From positions 1 to 58,106 of the forward strand of contig NZ_FRCA01000018.1 in NCBI RefSeq assembly GCF_900142755.1: a stretch of 58,106 nt of DNA, in the 5' to 3' direction. This document shows, piece after piece, positions 24,272-32,978 of this stretch. Under the pieces are notes generated by a model, which saw only the letters and a list, made by a program, of their open reading frames with translations, searched no databases and was not told where the DNA came from. Each line of letters opens with the position of its first letter. Within the stretch, counting starts at the first letter, position 1. The stretch is from Halomonas cupida (GTDB lineage: Bacteria > Pseudomonadota > Gammaproteobacteria > Pseudomonadales > Halomonadaceae). Both the position numbers and the translations under genes were made by a program.

Positions 24272-25483
24272 TCAGGCCGTACCTGCCGGACACGCGCTGG
24301 ACGATGATGGCTGTCTGACGATCAGGTGATAACTGGCCAGGGACCCCAGTCCTGCCAGGCCAATGGCGATCGCCATGCTCTGCGACGTCCCATCGTGGAA
24401 GACTCCGACCAGGCCGCCAGCGATGGCGGCGATGCTCATCTGTACGAAGCCGAACAATGCCGAGGCTGAGCCTGCGCACTGCGGGTTGGGTGCCAGGGCG
24501 CCACCCATGGTCTGGGGCATGATGATGCCGAAGCCGACCATGAACAGCATATGCGGAGCGATGACGGCCCATACGCTATGGAGCTCGGTGAGCGACAGTA
24601 TTGCCATTACGCCGCCACCCACGGCGGAAAGCATGGTGGCGATGACCAACAGGTTGTGTCGAGACAGGCGACGGCTGAGCTTGGCGCTGGTCATGGAGCC
24701 GATGAAGAAACCGGCCACGATCATCGCGAACAGAGCGCCGTATTGGTTGGGGGTGACACCGAGAAAGCCGATCAGTACGAAGGACGAGCCGGACAGGAAG
24801 GCGAACAGGCCACAGAAGGCGAAAGAGTTGGTCAGGGTATAGCCGACGAAATCGCGCTGCCCGATCAGCATGCGGAAGGTAGCAAGCAGTGCCGAGGGGT
24901 GAATCGACTGACGTTGATCGCTGGCCAGTGGCTCGGGCAGGATGCTGATCAGGACCAGCATGGCAGCAGCGTAGATCGCCAGGCTGACGAAGATGGAATA
25001 CCAGCCGAACCACAACAGCAGAGCCGCGCCGAACAATGGTGCCAGGGCAGGAGCGAGGGCCATGACACTGGCCATGTACGACAGAATGCGACTGGCCTCG
25101 AAGGGGCCGTGGATATCGCGTACCGCGGCACGCCCGAGAACCGGTCCGGCAGCACCCCCCAACGCCTGCAGAAAACGCCCGGCCAACAGTACCTCGACGT
25201 CTGGAGCGAAGGCGCAGACCAGACTGGCGACCAGAAACAGCAACATACCGCCGAGCAGCACCGGCTTGCGGCCATAGCGGTCGGACAAGGGCCCGCACAG
25301 CAGTTGAGCCACTGCGAAACCGATCAGGTACAGCGATAGTGTCAACTGGATCTCATCGGCACCTGTCGCCAGCGATTCGCGCATGGCCGGCATCGCCGGC
25401 AGATACATGTCGGTAGCCAACGGGCCGAGCGCTGTCAGCGCAGCCAATAGTGCCACGGTAGCGCGGGAGGTGGGGTTGAGCAT
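24272..25483 (-). CDS. MFS exporter, Bcr/CflA drug-resistance type
   Basis: A 403-residue inner-membrane protein with 12 hydrophobic segments. DMYLPAMPAM in the first segment, LCGPLSDRYGRKPVLL after the second and GRFLQALGGAAGPVLGRA in the fourth are Bcr/CflA markers. These proton-driven transporters export bicyclomycin, chloramphenicol or dipeptides; substrate here is unknown. I take the ATG at 25483 because the extension to 25537 is Pro/Cys-rich and non-membrane. Confidence 0.9.
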   Translation of the reverse strand: MLNPTSRATVALLAALTALGPLATDMYLPAMPAMRESLATGADEIQLTLSLYLIGFAVAQLLCGPLSDRYGRKPVLLGGMLLFLVASLVCAFAPDVEVLLAGRFLQALGGAAGPVLGRAAVRDIHGPFEASRILSYMASVMALAPALAPLFGAALLLWFGWYSIFVSLAIYAAAMLVLISILPEPLASDQRQSIHPSALLATFRMLIGQRDFVGYTLTNSFAFCGLFAFLSGSSFVLIGFLGVTPNQYGALFAMIVAGFFIGSMTSAKLSRRLSRHNLLVIATMLSAVGGGVMAILSLTELHSVWAVIAPHMLFMVGFGIIMPQTMGGALAPNPQCAGSASALFGFVQMSIAAIAGGLVGVFHDGTSQSMAIAIGLAGLGSLASYHLIVRQPSSSSACPAGTA

Positions 25484-25574
25484 CTGCTGTCCTGAATTGG
25501 GGCAAGGGGCGAGACTTCCCCGAGGGCATTGCGCCATGATCAGGGAAGCTTTTGTTTAGCCCGCTTATGGTAAC

Positions 25575-26207
25575 TCAGATAGCATCTGCCTGTTTACCGG
25601 GCGCAGCCCCGGCAAAGGCATCCAGCGCACGTGCACGTTCGGTGACGGTACGAATGCGGGGGTAGGGGCCCAGGTCACACTCGAAGCGTTCGGCATTGAA
25701 CACCTGGGGAACCAGGCAGACATCGGCCAGCGTTGGATTGTCGCCATGACAGAAGTCACTGCTGGCATCGAGCATTGCTTCGACGGCGTCGAACCCCAGG
25801 CGGACCCAGTGGCGGTACCAGGCCAGTTTGTTATCGTCAGAGAGTCCCAACTCTCCGGTAAGGTGCTTGAGTACGCGCAGGTTATTGAGCGGGTGAATCT
25901 CGCAGGCGATGACCTGGCACAACGCGCGCACTCTGGCTCGGGCGATCGGGTCTGAGGGGAGCAGAGCAGGTTCAGGGAAGCATTCCTCCAGATACTCACA
26001 GATGGCCAGTGACTGGGTCAGGCACTCACCATCGTTGGTCACCAGGGTGGGTACCAGCCCCTGGGCATTACGGCTCAGGTGGGTGTCGCTGCGTTGTTCA
26101 CCCTTGACCAGGTTGACTGGAACCTGTTCCAGCTCGATACCCTTGAGATTGGCGACGATACGCACACGATAGGCCGCTGACGAGCGGAAGTAGTCGTATA
26201 GCTGCAT
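25575..26207 (-). CDS. maiA: Maleylacetoacetate isomerase
   Basis: A 210-residue zeta-class glutathione transferase. The N-terminal LYDYFRSSAAYRVRIVANLK, with the SSxxYR glutathione motif, is diagnostic. It isomerises maleylacetoacetate to fumarylacetoacetate using glutathione. The ATG at 26207 has GGGAGC at the correct distance; the TTG two codons earlier is unlikely. It is the third gene of an hmgA-fah-maiA unit. Confidence 0.95.
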   Translation of the reverse strand: MQLYDYFRSSAAYRVRIVANLKGIELEQVPVNLVKGEQRSDTHLSRNAQGLVPTLVTNDGECLTQSLAICEYLEECFPEPALLPSDPIARARVRALCQVIACEIHPLNNLRVLKHLTGELGLSDDNKLAWYRHWVRLGFDAVEAMLDASSDFCHGDNPTLADVCLVPQVFNAERFECDLGPYPRIRTVTERARALDAFAGAAPGKQADAI

Positions 26208-26267
26208 GGGCAAGCTCCCGGAGGTTGCGGGGCAGAGAGGCGGTGGTTGGCCGGGGCAGGTCCCGTC

Positions 26268-27299
26268 TCAGGAGTTGTACTTGACCACCTGCTGGTCGAT
26301 CGCGCCGAAGATACTGGTGCCATCACGGTCGAACATCTCGATACGCACCCGGTCACCGAAGCGCATGAACGGCGTCCTGCTGTCGCCATGCAGGATCTTC
26401 TCGACCATGCGGACCTCCGCCAGGCAGCTATAGCCGACGCCGCCGTCAGTAATCGGCTTGCCAGGACCTCCATTGGCATCGGGGTTGGAGACCGTACCGG
26501 AGCCGACCACCGCACCTGCGCCGAGATGGCGGGTGCGCGCCGCGTGAGCCACCAGTTGCGGGAAGTTGAAGATCATGTCGGGGCCAGCCTCGGGCTCGCC
26601 GAACTTCTCGCCATTGAGATGCACGGTCAGCGGCAGGTGCACGCGACCGTCCTGCCAGGCATCACCCAGCTCATCCGGGGTGACACAGATCGGTGAGAAG
26701 CTGGAAGCCGGCTTGGCCTGGAAGAAGCCGAAACCCTTGGCCAGTTCGCCGGGAATCAGGCCGCGTAGACTGACATCGTTGACCAGCATGATCAGCTTGA
26801 TGTGATCTGCGGCCTGCTCCGGGGTGACGGCCATCGGCACGTCGTCGGTGATCACTGCGATCTCGCCCTCGAAGTCGATACCGTGGTCTTCGCTGATCGC
26901 CTCGATATCGTCATAGGGGCCAAGGAAGCTGTCACCACCGCCCTGGTACATCAGCGGGTCTCTCCAGAAGGTTTCCGGCATCTCGGCATTGCGCGCCTGG
27001 CGGACCAGTTGCACGTGGTTGAGATAGGCCGAACCATCAGCCCAGTGATAGGTTCGCGGCAGAGGGGAATGCAGGGTTTGCATATCGAGGTCGAAGGCCT
27101 CGTCTGCCTTGCCCTCATTGAGCGCTTGATAGACGTCATTCAGGCGAGGAGACAGTTCATCCCAGGCTTCCACGGCCTGTTGCAGGGTGGCGGCGATATG
27201 CGGCACGCGGAGCGCACGGCGGAGGTCGCGAGAGACGACAATCAATTCTCCGTCACGAGCGCTTTTCGATGTGGTGCTTTTCAAAGTGGCAAGCTTCAT
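26268..27299 (-). CDS. fahA: Fumarylacetoacetase
   Basis: A 343-residue FAH-family hydrolase that splits fumarylacetoacetate into fumarate and acetoacetate. The metal-binding segment DFEGEIAVITDDVPM and the downstream ARTRHLGAGAVVGSGTVSN are conserved, and the length fits bacterial enzymes. The gene sits between hmgA and maiA (gaps of about 100 and 60 bases), which fixes the pathway as tyrosine/phenylalanine catabolism through homogentisate. Confidence 0.95.
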   Translation of the reverse strand: MKLATLKSTTSKSARDGELIVVSRDLRRALRVPHIAATLQQAVEAWDELSPRLNDVYQALNEGKADEAFDLDMQTLHSPLPRTYHWADGSAYLNHVQLVRQARNAEMPETFWRDPLMYQGGGDSFLGPYDDIEAISEDHGIDFEGEIAVITDDVPMAVTPEQAADHIKLIMLVNDVSLRGLIPGELAKGFGFFQAKPASSFSPICVTPDELGDAWQDGRVHLPLTVHLNGEKFGEPEAGPDMIFNFPQLVAHAARTRHLGAGAVVGSGTVSNPDANGGPGKPITDGGVGYSCLAEVRMVEKILHGDSRTPFMRFGDRVRIEMFDRDGTSIFGAIDQQVVKYNS

Positions 27300-27399
27300 G
27301 AGAGATCCTTGTCAGGTGAATTCTTCGCTGTGTGGGTTCGCTGTGGTATTCGATGACCAGCGTCTATTGGTGCCAGCGTTTATTGGTGTTTGGTGCACT

Positions 27400-28707
27400 T
27401 CACGGCTGTTCGGGAGTGAAGTGGGATTTGAGCCCCTGCCAGACATCGACATAGTCGCGTTGTCGGAAGTCGGCAGACAGGGCCTTCTCCGTGGGCTGGA
27501 ATACGTAGCGGCTCTCGAACATGAAGGCGAGGGTGGCTGCCTGGTACTGAGGTGCCAACTCTGCCTCGCTGGCCTTCTCGAAAGTGCTGGCATCCGGACC
27601 GTGGGGTGACATGCAGTTATGCAGGCTGGCACCGCCGGGCAGGAAGCCCTCGGCCTTGGCATCGTATTCCCCATGGATCAGCCCCATGAATTCACTCATC
27701 AGGTTGCGATGGAAATAGGGTGGGCGGAAGGTCTGCTCGGCCACCATCCAGCGCGGAGGGAAGATCACGAAGTCGATATTGGCCATGCCCTCGGTGTCGG
27801 AGCATGACGTCAGCACGGTAAAGATCGATGGGTCCGGGTGATCGAAGCTCACGGTGTTGATGGTATTGAAGTGGGCCAGGTCGTACTTCCAGGGAGCATA
27901 GTTGCCATGCCAGGCCACCACATCCAGTGGTGAGTGGTCGAGCCTGGTGACCCACAGGCGACCGGAGAATCTCGCCACCAGCTCAAAGTCGCCGGAGACA
28001 TCTTCGTAGGCGGCTACAGGGGTCTGGAAATCACGTGGGTTGGCCAGGCCATTGGCACCGATCGGTCCCAGACCGGGTAGTTCGAAGGGGCTGCCGTAGT
28101 TCTCGCAGATATAGCCGCGTGCTGCGTCATGTCCCTCGGTCAGGCGTACCTGGAATTTCACCCCGCGGGGAATGACTGCGATCTCGCCGTTTCCGGCCGT
28201 GATCTCGCCGAACTCGGTACGCAGCTGCAGTGTGCCGAGTTGAGGCACGATCAGCATCTCACCATCGGCGTTGTAGAAGAAGCGCTGGGTCATGTCCTGG
28301 TTGAAGGCATAGACATGGATACCGCAGCCGGTCTGGGTGCCGGCGTCGCCATTGACGGCAATGGTCAGCAACCCATCGACGAAATCAGTCGGGGCATCCG
28401 GCAGCGAGCAGGGATCCCAGCGCATCTGGTTGGGGTCTGCAGCCGGTTGGCTCAGCGGTGCTGTGACCATGGCGCCCTCACCCAGCGGAAGGTAGGCGCT
28501 CTGTGCCACCGAGGGGCGAATGCGATACAGCCAGCTGCGCAGGTTGTGGCTGCGTGGCGCGGTGAAGGCCGAGCCGGTCAGTTGCTCGGCATACAGGCCA
28601 TACGCCACCTTCTGTGGGGAGTTCTGCCCTTGAGGCAAAGCTCCGGGCAGAGCTTCGGTAGCGAAGTGGTTGCGAAAGCCGGATTGGTATTCAAGCGATA
28701 GCGTCAT
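27400..28707 (-). CDS. hmgA: Homogentisate 1,2-dioxygenase
   Basis: A 435-residue non-haem Fe(II) ring-cleaving dioxygenase. YQSGFRNHFATEALPGALP at the start, VIPRGVKFQVRL, and the C-terminal iron-ligand region HNCMSPHGPD are all present. It converts homogentisate to maleylacetoacetate. GGAGA lies before the ATG, and a near-perfect palindrome is found about 95 bp upstream. It heads the hmgA-fah-maiA unit; no hydroxyphenylpyruvate dioxygenase lies in this window. Confidence 0.97.
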   Translation of the reverse strand: MTLSLEYQSGFRNHFATEALPGALPQGQNSPQKVAYGLYAEQLTGSAFTAPRSHNLRSWLYRIRPSVAQSAYLPLGEGAMVTAPLSQPAADPNQMRWDPCSLPDAPTDFVDGLLTIAVNGDAGTQTGCGIHVYAFNQDMTQRFFYNADGEMLIVPQLGTLQLRTEFGEITAGNGEIAVIPRGVKFQVRLTEGHDAARGYICENYGSPFELPGLGPIGANGLANPRDFQTPVAAYEDVSGDFELVARFSGRLWVTRLDHSPLDVVAWHGNYAPWKYDLAHFNTINTVSFDHPDPSIFTVLTSCSDTEGMANIDFVIFPPRWMVAEQTFRPPYFHRNLMSEFMGLIHGEYDAKAEGFLPGGASLHNCMSPHGPDASTFEKASEAELAPQYQAATLAFMFESRYVFQPTEKALSADFRQRDYVDVWQGLKSHFTPEQP

Positions 28708-28802
28708 GGCGAATCTCCAGAGTCGAGTGGCTGACGGTAGAGCGCCGGCAGGCTACGGCTTCGCCGATCACTCGCTTCCATGGCTGAGGATATGATGGAA
28801 TT

Positions 28803-28822
28803 TTAGTTTCAAATGAAACTAA
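28803..28822. promoter_or_regulatory. Palindromic operator upstream of hmgA
   Basis: TTAGTTTC and GAAACTAA form a perfect inverted repeat around a 4-base centre (AAAT). It lies 96 bp before the hmgA start in an AT-rich stretch, a position fitting a repressor site for the homogentisate operon. The MarR-family gene at 29924 is one candidate binder; this is inferred. Confidence 0.6.
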
Positions 28823-29076
28823 TTGTCCAGAGATGTCTCGCTTGCCTTGGATGGATTCAGCCATTGAGCCATAATTTATCGATCTTCATCAGTATGTTGG
28901 CCATGATGTAGACTTTGGAGTGAGGAAGTATTCTATAATTTGGTTTCATCTGATCGGTATGTAGCCGATTGATGACATACCCCATGTCACAAGACGAATA
29001 CCTCTTCTCTCTGAGGGGCTGCATGGCGTCTGGGCTATGCTGAGTCATTCATATTCCCCGGGACAGGAGGGTTCGA
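28823..29076. other. AT-rich gap between hmgA and the esterase gene
   Basis: This holds no convincing gene. A 63-codon minus-strand frame (28857-29048) lacks a ribosome site and family signature. The gap must hold the hmgA promoter and, at its right end, the GGAGG ribosome site of the esterase gene. Confidence 0.4.
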
Positions 29077-29814
29077 ATGCTCAACATGGTCAAGCGCTGG
29101 GGGCTTTGTGCATTGCTGCTGGTGACTGCGAGTGTGCACGCAGAGCAGACAGCGGAAGTGATGGAGAAGGACGTCGAGACCCGGATGCAGTACCTGGTGT
29201 ACCTACCGGATGATTACGCCAGCACCGAAGGGGACTATCCGTTGGTGCTGTATCTGCATGGTGGCGACGAAAGCGGTGATGATATCGACAAGCTCAGGAC
29301 CGGAGGCTTGCCGCTGTTGGTCGAGCAGGGGCAGGAGTTTCCCTTCATCATCCTTTCGCCACAGAACCCCTATACCGAGCTGTTCTTCCCCATCGAGCGG
29401 GTCAAGACGTTGCTGGACGATGTGGTTGAGCGTTATCGCGTGGACGAAAGTCGGATTTCCGTGGTCGGTTACAGTCGCGGCGCCTATGGTGCCTGGATGA
29501 TGTCGGAGCAATATCCCGAGACCTTTGCTGGCGTGGTGCCGATTGCGGGAGGTGGTATTGCCCGTTACCTGGGACGCACAGGGGAAGACGTTGCCTTCTG
29601 GGTCTTCCACGGCGCCCGTGATGACGTCATTTCGCTATCGGAGTCGGTGGATATGGTGGAAGGCCTGAAGGCGCTGGGGCGTGATGTCACGCTGACCGTC
29701 TATTCCGATGCCGATCACTCCGATGTCTGGCAGCGTGCTCTGGCCGAGCCTGAGCTGACCGATTGGCTGATGCAGCGCTCGACTGCAGAAGCCACTGAGG
29801 CGCAGACCCAGTGA
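29077..29814 (+). CDS. Secreted alpha/beta hydrolase (esterase/feruloyl-esterase-like)
   Basis: A 245-residue protein with a Sec signal (residues 1-22, ending VHA). The alpha/beta-hydrolase order is clear: the oxyanion LYLHGGDESGDD at about 58, the nucleophile elbow GYSRGAYG with Ser133, an acidic residue in HGARDDVI (Asp182/183) and His214 in DADHSDVW. The shape resembles the dienelactone hydrolase/PHB depolymerase/peptidase S9 group found in secreted esterases. Substrate unknown. GGAGG precedes the ATG. Confidence 0.82.
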   Translation: MLNMVKRWGLCALLLVTASVHAEQTAEVMEKDVETRMQYLVYLPDDYASTEGDYPLVLYLHGGDESGDDIDKLRTGGLPLLVEQGQEFPFIILSPQNPYTELFFPIERVKTLLDDVVERYRVDESRISVVGYSRGAYGAWMMSEQYPETFAGVVPIAGGGIARYLGRTGEDVAFWVFHGARDDVISLSESVDMVEGLKALGRDVTLTVYSDADHSDVWQRALAEPELTDWLMQRSTAEATEAQTQ

Positions 29815-29819
29815 TGGTG

Positions 29820-29870
29820 CCGAGGCCTGCAGGCACGCCTGGCTGCGTTGCTGCCACCACCGGGCCTCGG
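29820..29870 (+). terminator. Hairpin after the esterase gene
   Basis: CCGAGGCC and GGCCTCGG flank a 35-base loop that itself can form a small hairpin (CAGG/CCTG). The outer arm begins about six bases after the stop. Confidence 0.45.
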
Positions 29871-29923
29871 TATCGTGTTGCCTCCTTCGCCTTCACCACC
29901 GCCACTCAAGGAGCCCTGGTGAG

Positions 29924-30469
29924 ATGTCCCTGACCGAGCGTGATGCATCGCCTTCCTCTGCCAAACCAGAGCTGGATCTTCAGCAGTTTCTGCCCTATCG
30001 GCTCAACTGTCTGGCTGATCGCATCAGTCAGGCGTTGGCCCAGCTCTATGCCGAGCGTTATCAACTCAATATTGCCGAGTGGCGGGTGCTGGCCTGGTTG
30101 TCTCACCTTGATCAGTTATCGGCGCGGCAGATCTGCCAGGCGACACGTATGGACAAGGCTAGAGTCTCGCGGGCGGTACAGGCACTGGAAGAACGTGGTT
30201 TGATCCAACGCACACCATCTTCCCGGGATCAGCGGGTGCACGAGCTATGTCTGACGCCCGATGGACAGGTGCTGCTGGAGTCATTGATACCGGAAGCCCG
30301 GCAATGGGAGTCAGAGCTGTTGGCGACGCTTGGCGTCCATGAATACCGTGACCTGATGAACATCATGGGTAAGCTGGAGCGTCAGCTCGGCCGTATCGAG
30401 GCGAACGGCAACAGGGTACAGGATCGCTCCGGAGATCCCATGGAAATGCCGGGTTCGCCGACGGATTGA
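29924..30469 (+). CDS. MarR-family transcriptional regulator
   Basis: A 181-residue regulator with a winged helix: NIAEWRVLAWLSHLDQLSAR, then ICQATRMDKARVSRAVQALE, then the wing RTPSSRDQRVHELCLT. MarR repressors respond to phenolic acids; proximity to hmgA makes control of the homogentisate operon plausible but not shown. The tail beyond residue 155 is polar and not part of the family fold. Confidence 0.88.
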   Translation: MSLTERDASPSSAKPELDLQQFLPYRLNCLADRISQALAQLYAERYQLNIAEWRVLAWLSHLDQLSARQICQATRMDKARVSRAVQALEERGLIQRTPSSRDQRVHELCLTPDGQVLLESLIPEARQWESELLATLGVHEYRDLMNIMGKLERQLGRIEANGNRVQDRSGDPMEMPGSPTD

Positions 30470-30479
30470 GTATTCGGTC

Positions 30480-30500
30480 ATTGGCGTCTCAGGCGCCAAT
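30480..30500. terminator. Hairpin between MarR-family and Rieske genes
   Basis: ATTGGCG and CGCCAAT close on a 7-base loop between convergent genes; the right arm overlaps the last codons of the Rieske gene. Confidence 0.5.
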
Positions 30501-30866
30501 CACCAGCCAACCATCGGCATCCTCCATCACCGGTACCGGCTCAAGGGCTTCGCCCTGAGCCGGGCCGGAGATCCCTTCGCCAGTGTCCACACGAAAGGTG
30601 GCCTGATGACTGGTGCATATCAGTAGGTCGCCATCACGGCTGAGGATATTGTCGCCGCGGCCATCCAGTGGCAGGTACTGGTGGGGGCAGGCGTTGACCC
30701 AGGCGTGTAGCTGGCCTTCAGCATCCCGCACCATGACCAGTGGGAAGCGCCCGTTGTCACTCTCGACACTGACGCAACGGCTTTGGTTGCGCCCGATCTC
30801 GCTGGCCCTGAGGACTTGAGTACCGATCGGAGGAGCCGAGCGATAGTTGCGCCAGGCATCGTTCAT
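30489..30866 (-). CDS. Rieske [2Fe-2S] ferredoxin-like protein
   Basis: A 125-residue soluble protein. Cys60-x-His62 in ACPHQYLPLD and Cys84-x2-His87 in CTSHQATF give the two Rieske ligand pairs. There is no catalytic domain and no adjacent oxygenase or reductase gene, so it is either a Rieske-type electron carrier or a stand-alone Rieske protein. It lies 15 bases after an IclR regulator on the same strand. Confidence 0.85.
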   Translation of the reverse strand: MNDAWRNYRSAPPIGTQVLRASEIGRNQSRCVSVESDNGRFPLVMVRDAEGQLHAWVNACPHQYLPLDGRGDNILSRDGDLLICTSHQATFRVDTGEGISGPAQGEALEPVPVMEDADGWLVIGA

Positions 30867-30881
30867 GCTGATGGCCCCGCG

Positions 30882-31718
30882 TCAGGAACGGACATCATCG
30901 GGGGACGGCACCCGTCCACCCAACTGAGCGGTGATCTCGTGAGCGGTATCGCGTACCAGCTCGCCCAGTGCGGCGAGGCGGCTGTCGGGGATGCGCGCCA
31001 ACGGGCCGGACACTGAGATGGCCGCCAGTGGTGTTCCCAACTCATTGTGGATGCAGGCGGCGACGCAGTGCAGGCCAATGGCGTGTTCTTCGCGATCACA
31101 GGCATAGCCGCTCTGGCGAATCTCGGCCATGGCTCGGCGCACTTCGGTGGGGTTGGTCATGGTATTGACGGTGACCCCTTCCAGGCCGCGTTCGGCAAGT
31201 ACCCAGTCCAGCTCGTCCTCGGGTAGCCAGGCCAGCAGAGCCTTGCCGACGCCGGAAGCGTGCAGTGGTGCGCGCGAGCCGAGACGAGTGATCATGCGCA
31301 TCATCTGAGCGGACTCACTCTGGGCCAGGAAGACTGCCGTGGCACCGTCACGGACACCCAGGTTGGCGGTTTCACCGGTTTCCCGGGTCAGGCGGCGCAG
31401 ATACGGGCGGCTGGTGCCGACAAAGTCTCGCGCCTCGAGGAAGCTGTTGCCGATGCGGAAGGTCTTGACGTCAATGCGCCACACACCGAGGCTCTCATCC
31501 TGAGTGATGAAGCCCTGACTCTGCAGGGCCTGCAGCAGGCGATGGGTGGTCGAGGGAGCAAGGTCGGACTGCTCGGCAATATCGGAGAGTGCCAGACCGC
31601 CGGGGTGAGCCGCGAGGCGCTCCAGCAGATTGAGTCCGCGCACCAATGACTGGCTGTGCCCGCCACTGACCTTGCCTGAAGCGGGGCGCCCCGCCGTCCT
31701 GCGTTTGCCTTCGGTCAC
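30882..31718 (-). CDS. IclR-family transcriptional regulator (KdgR-like)
   Basis: A 278-residue regulator with winged helix (LSDIAEQSDLAPSTTHRLLQ) and the effector domain GSRAPLHASGVGKALLAWL. The GTG at 31718 has AGGGAGAAG at the correct distance; a longer frame to 32018 has no family similarity upstream. It is co-directional with the enoyl-CoA hydratase homologue and purine genes upstream and with the Rieske gene downstream. A GGAA-N5-TTCC palindrome about 160 bp upstream resembles IclR boxes. Targets may include the neighbouring purine genes. Confidence 0.85.
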   Translation of the reverse strand: MTEGKRRTAGRPASGKVSGGHSQSLVRGLNLLERLAAHPGGLALSDIAEQSDLAPSTTHRLLQALQSQGFITQDESLGVWRIDVKTFRIGNSFLEARDFVGTSRPYLRRLTRETGETANLGVRDGATAVFLAQSESAQMMRMITRLGSRAPLHASGVGKALLAWLPEDELDWVLAERGLEGVTVNTMTNPTEVRRAMAEIRQSGYACDREEHAIGLHCVAACIHNELGTPLAAISVSGPLARIPDSRLAALGELVRDTAHEITAQLGGRVPSPDDVRS

Positions 31719-31879
31719 CGTTATCTTCTCCCTTGCGTGCGCCAGGTATTTGCGTTCGCTGTGAACCGGCGCGTGCTCGAATTGCCGTGAACCCGTCGCC
31801 GCCAGCTTGTGGCCGTCGGCAGGTATTCGCATTTCAATTTCAATAGCATACCGTCTGAGCGAGGGGCTGTCTCGTTTGC

Positions 31880-31892
31880 GGAAAACAATTCC
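31880..31892. promoter_or_regulatory. IclR-type palindrome
   Basis: GGAAAACAATTCC, a GGAA/TTCC pair around five bases, resembles the E. coli IclR box (TGGAAAT-N-ATTTCCA). It lies 162 bp before the IclR start and about 65 bp after the hydratase gene; autoregulation is inferred. Confidence 0.4.
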
Positions 31893-31956
31893 ATGATCCT
31901 GCTGAAACAGCCGGAATCCACGCTTCCTCCGTGTAATAGGGGAGGCTGATGGTGGC

Positions 31957-32772
31957 TCAGCGGTGCTGCCAGTCCGGAGGCCGCTTGTTGATGAAGGCGT
32001 CGATGCCTTCGCTGACATCCTCGGCCATCATGTTGCTGGCCATCACCTCGCCGGCAAAGGCATAGGCCTGCCCCAGCGGCAGTGTGCGCTGGCGGCTCAG
32101 CAGTGCCTTGCCGGTGGTCAGCGCAATGCGGCTTTTGCTGCGCAGACTGTCCAGCAGCCGGGCAAGCTCATTGTCGAGCTCGGCATCCTCGGCAATGCGG
32201 TTGACCAGCCCCCAGTCGAGCGCCGTGTCGGCGTCGATGAAATCACCGGTGAACAGCATCTCCGCCGCGCGCTTGGGTGAGATGCTGCGCGTCAACGCTA
32301 CTGCGGGGGTCGAGCAGAACAGGCCGACGTTGATGCCGGAAACGGCGAAGCGCGCCGACTGAGCCGCAACTGCCATGTCGCAGCTGGCTACCAGTTGGCA
32401 GCCGGCTGCCGTCGCCACCCCCTGGACCCGAGCAATGACCGGCACCGGGAACTCCTGAAGGCGCTGCATGACTCGACTGCAGTGGGCAAACAACTGGCGA
32501 TAGTCATCCTCGTTGCCCATTTCCTGCATCTCGTGAAGATCGTGTCCGGCACAGAAGGCTCTACCTTCAGCGGCAATCACCAGTGCGCACAGCGCGTGAT
32601 CATCATTGAGCTCCGTCAGAGCCTCCTCGAGTGCAGTGAGCATCTCGATCGACAGCGCGTTGTAGCTGTCGGGCCGGCTGAGGGTCAGAGTGGCGACCCC
32701 GCGGTCGTGGTGACACAGTACCGGGGCACCCGGACTGGTGGCATGGCTGGTCGCCAGCTGATGTTGGCTCAT
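31957..32772 (-). CDS. Enoyl-CoA hydratase/isomerase homologue (ECHDC3-like)
   Basis: A 271-residue crotonase-fold protein. AFCAGHDLHEM builds the first oxyanion loop and VQGVATAAGCQLVASCDMA the second. In true hydratases the Glu after the GGG motif and a second Glu about 20 residues on do the chemistry; here the positions read Gln and Asn/Val (GCQL; SGINVGLFCSTPAVAL), a trait of the ECHDC3 subgroup. It may be a crotonase with another reaction. It lies downstream of the purine permease on the same strand with a 206-base gap. Confidence 0.85.
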   Translation of the reverse strand: MSQHQLATSHATSPGAPVLCHHDRGVATLTLSRPDSYNALSIEMLTALEEALTELNDDHALCALVIAAEGRAFCAGHDLHEMQEMGNEDDYRQLFAHCSRVMQRLQEFPVPVIARVQGVATAAGCQLVASCDMAVAAQSARFAVSGINVGLFCSTPAVALTRSISPKRAAEMLFTGDFIDADTALDWGLVNRIAEDAELDNELARLLDSLRSKSRIALTTGKALLSRQRTLPLGQAYAFAGEVMASNMMAEDVSEGIDAFINKRPPDWQHR

Positions 32773-32978
32773 TGGTGGGTCTCCGGCTTTTCCGTCGTCG
32801 CCAGACTAGCTTGCTCCGGCCGCTTGCGGGGGAACTGTGCGACCAAAGGACAATGAGCGGGTCGAATCCGCGGCAGCTCTTCTGTGCCGCTCCTTCCGGA
32901 TGTTCCTGTCCCGGTGCACAAGGAGAACAGCCCGCCGAGGCGAGCTGCAGTCCCGGTACAAATGGGGGGGATGCCACA

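Noticed and set aside
28857..29048. 63-codon minus-strand open frame upstream of the esterase gene
   Set aside because: No ribosome site or recognisable domain, and it lies where the hmgA and esterase promoters must be.
31719..32018. Longer start for the IclR gene
   Set aside because: The extension has no domain similarity and lies across a likely operator; the GTG at 31718 has a good ribosome site.
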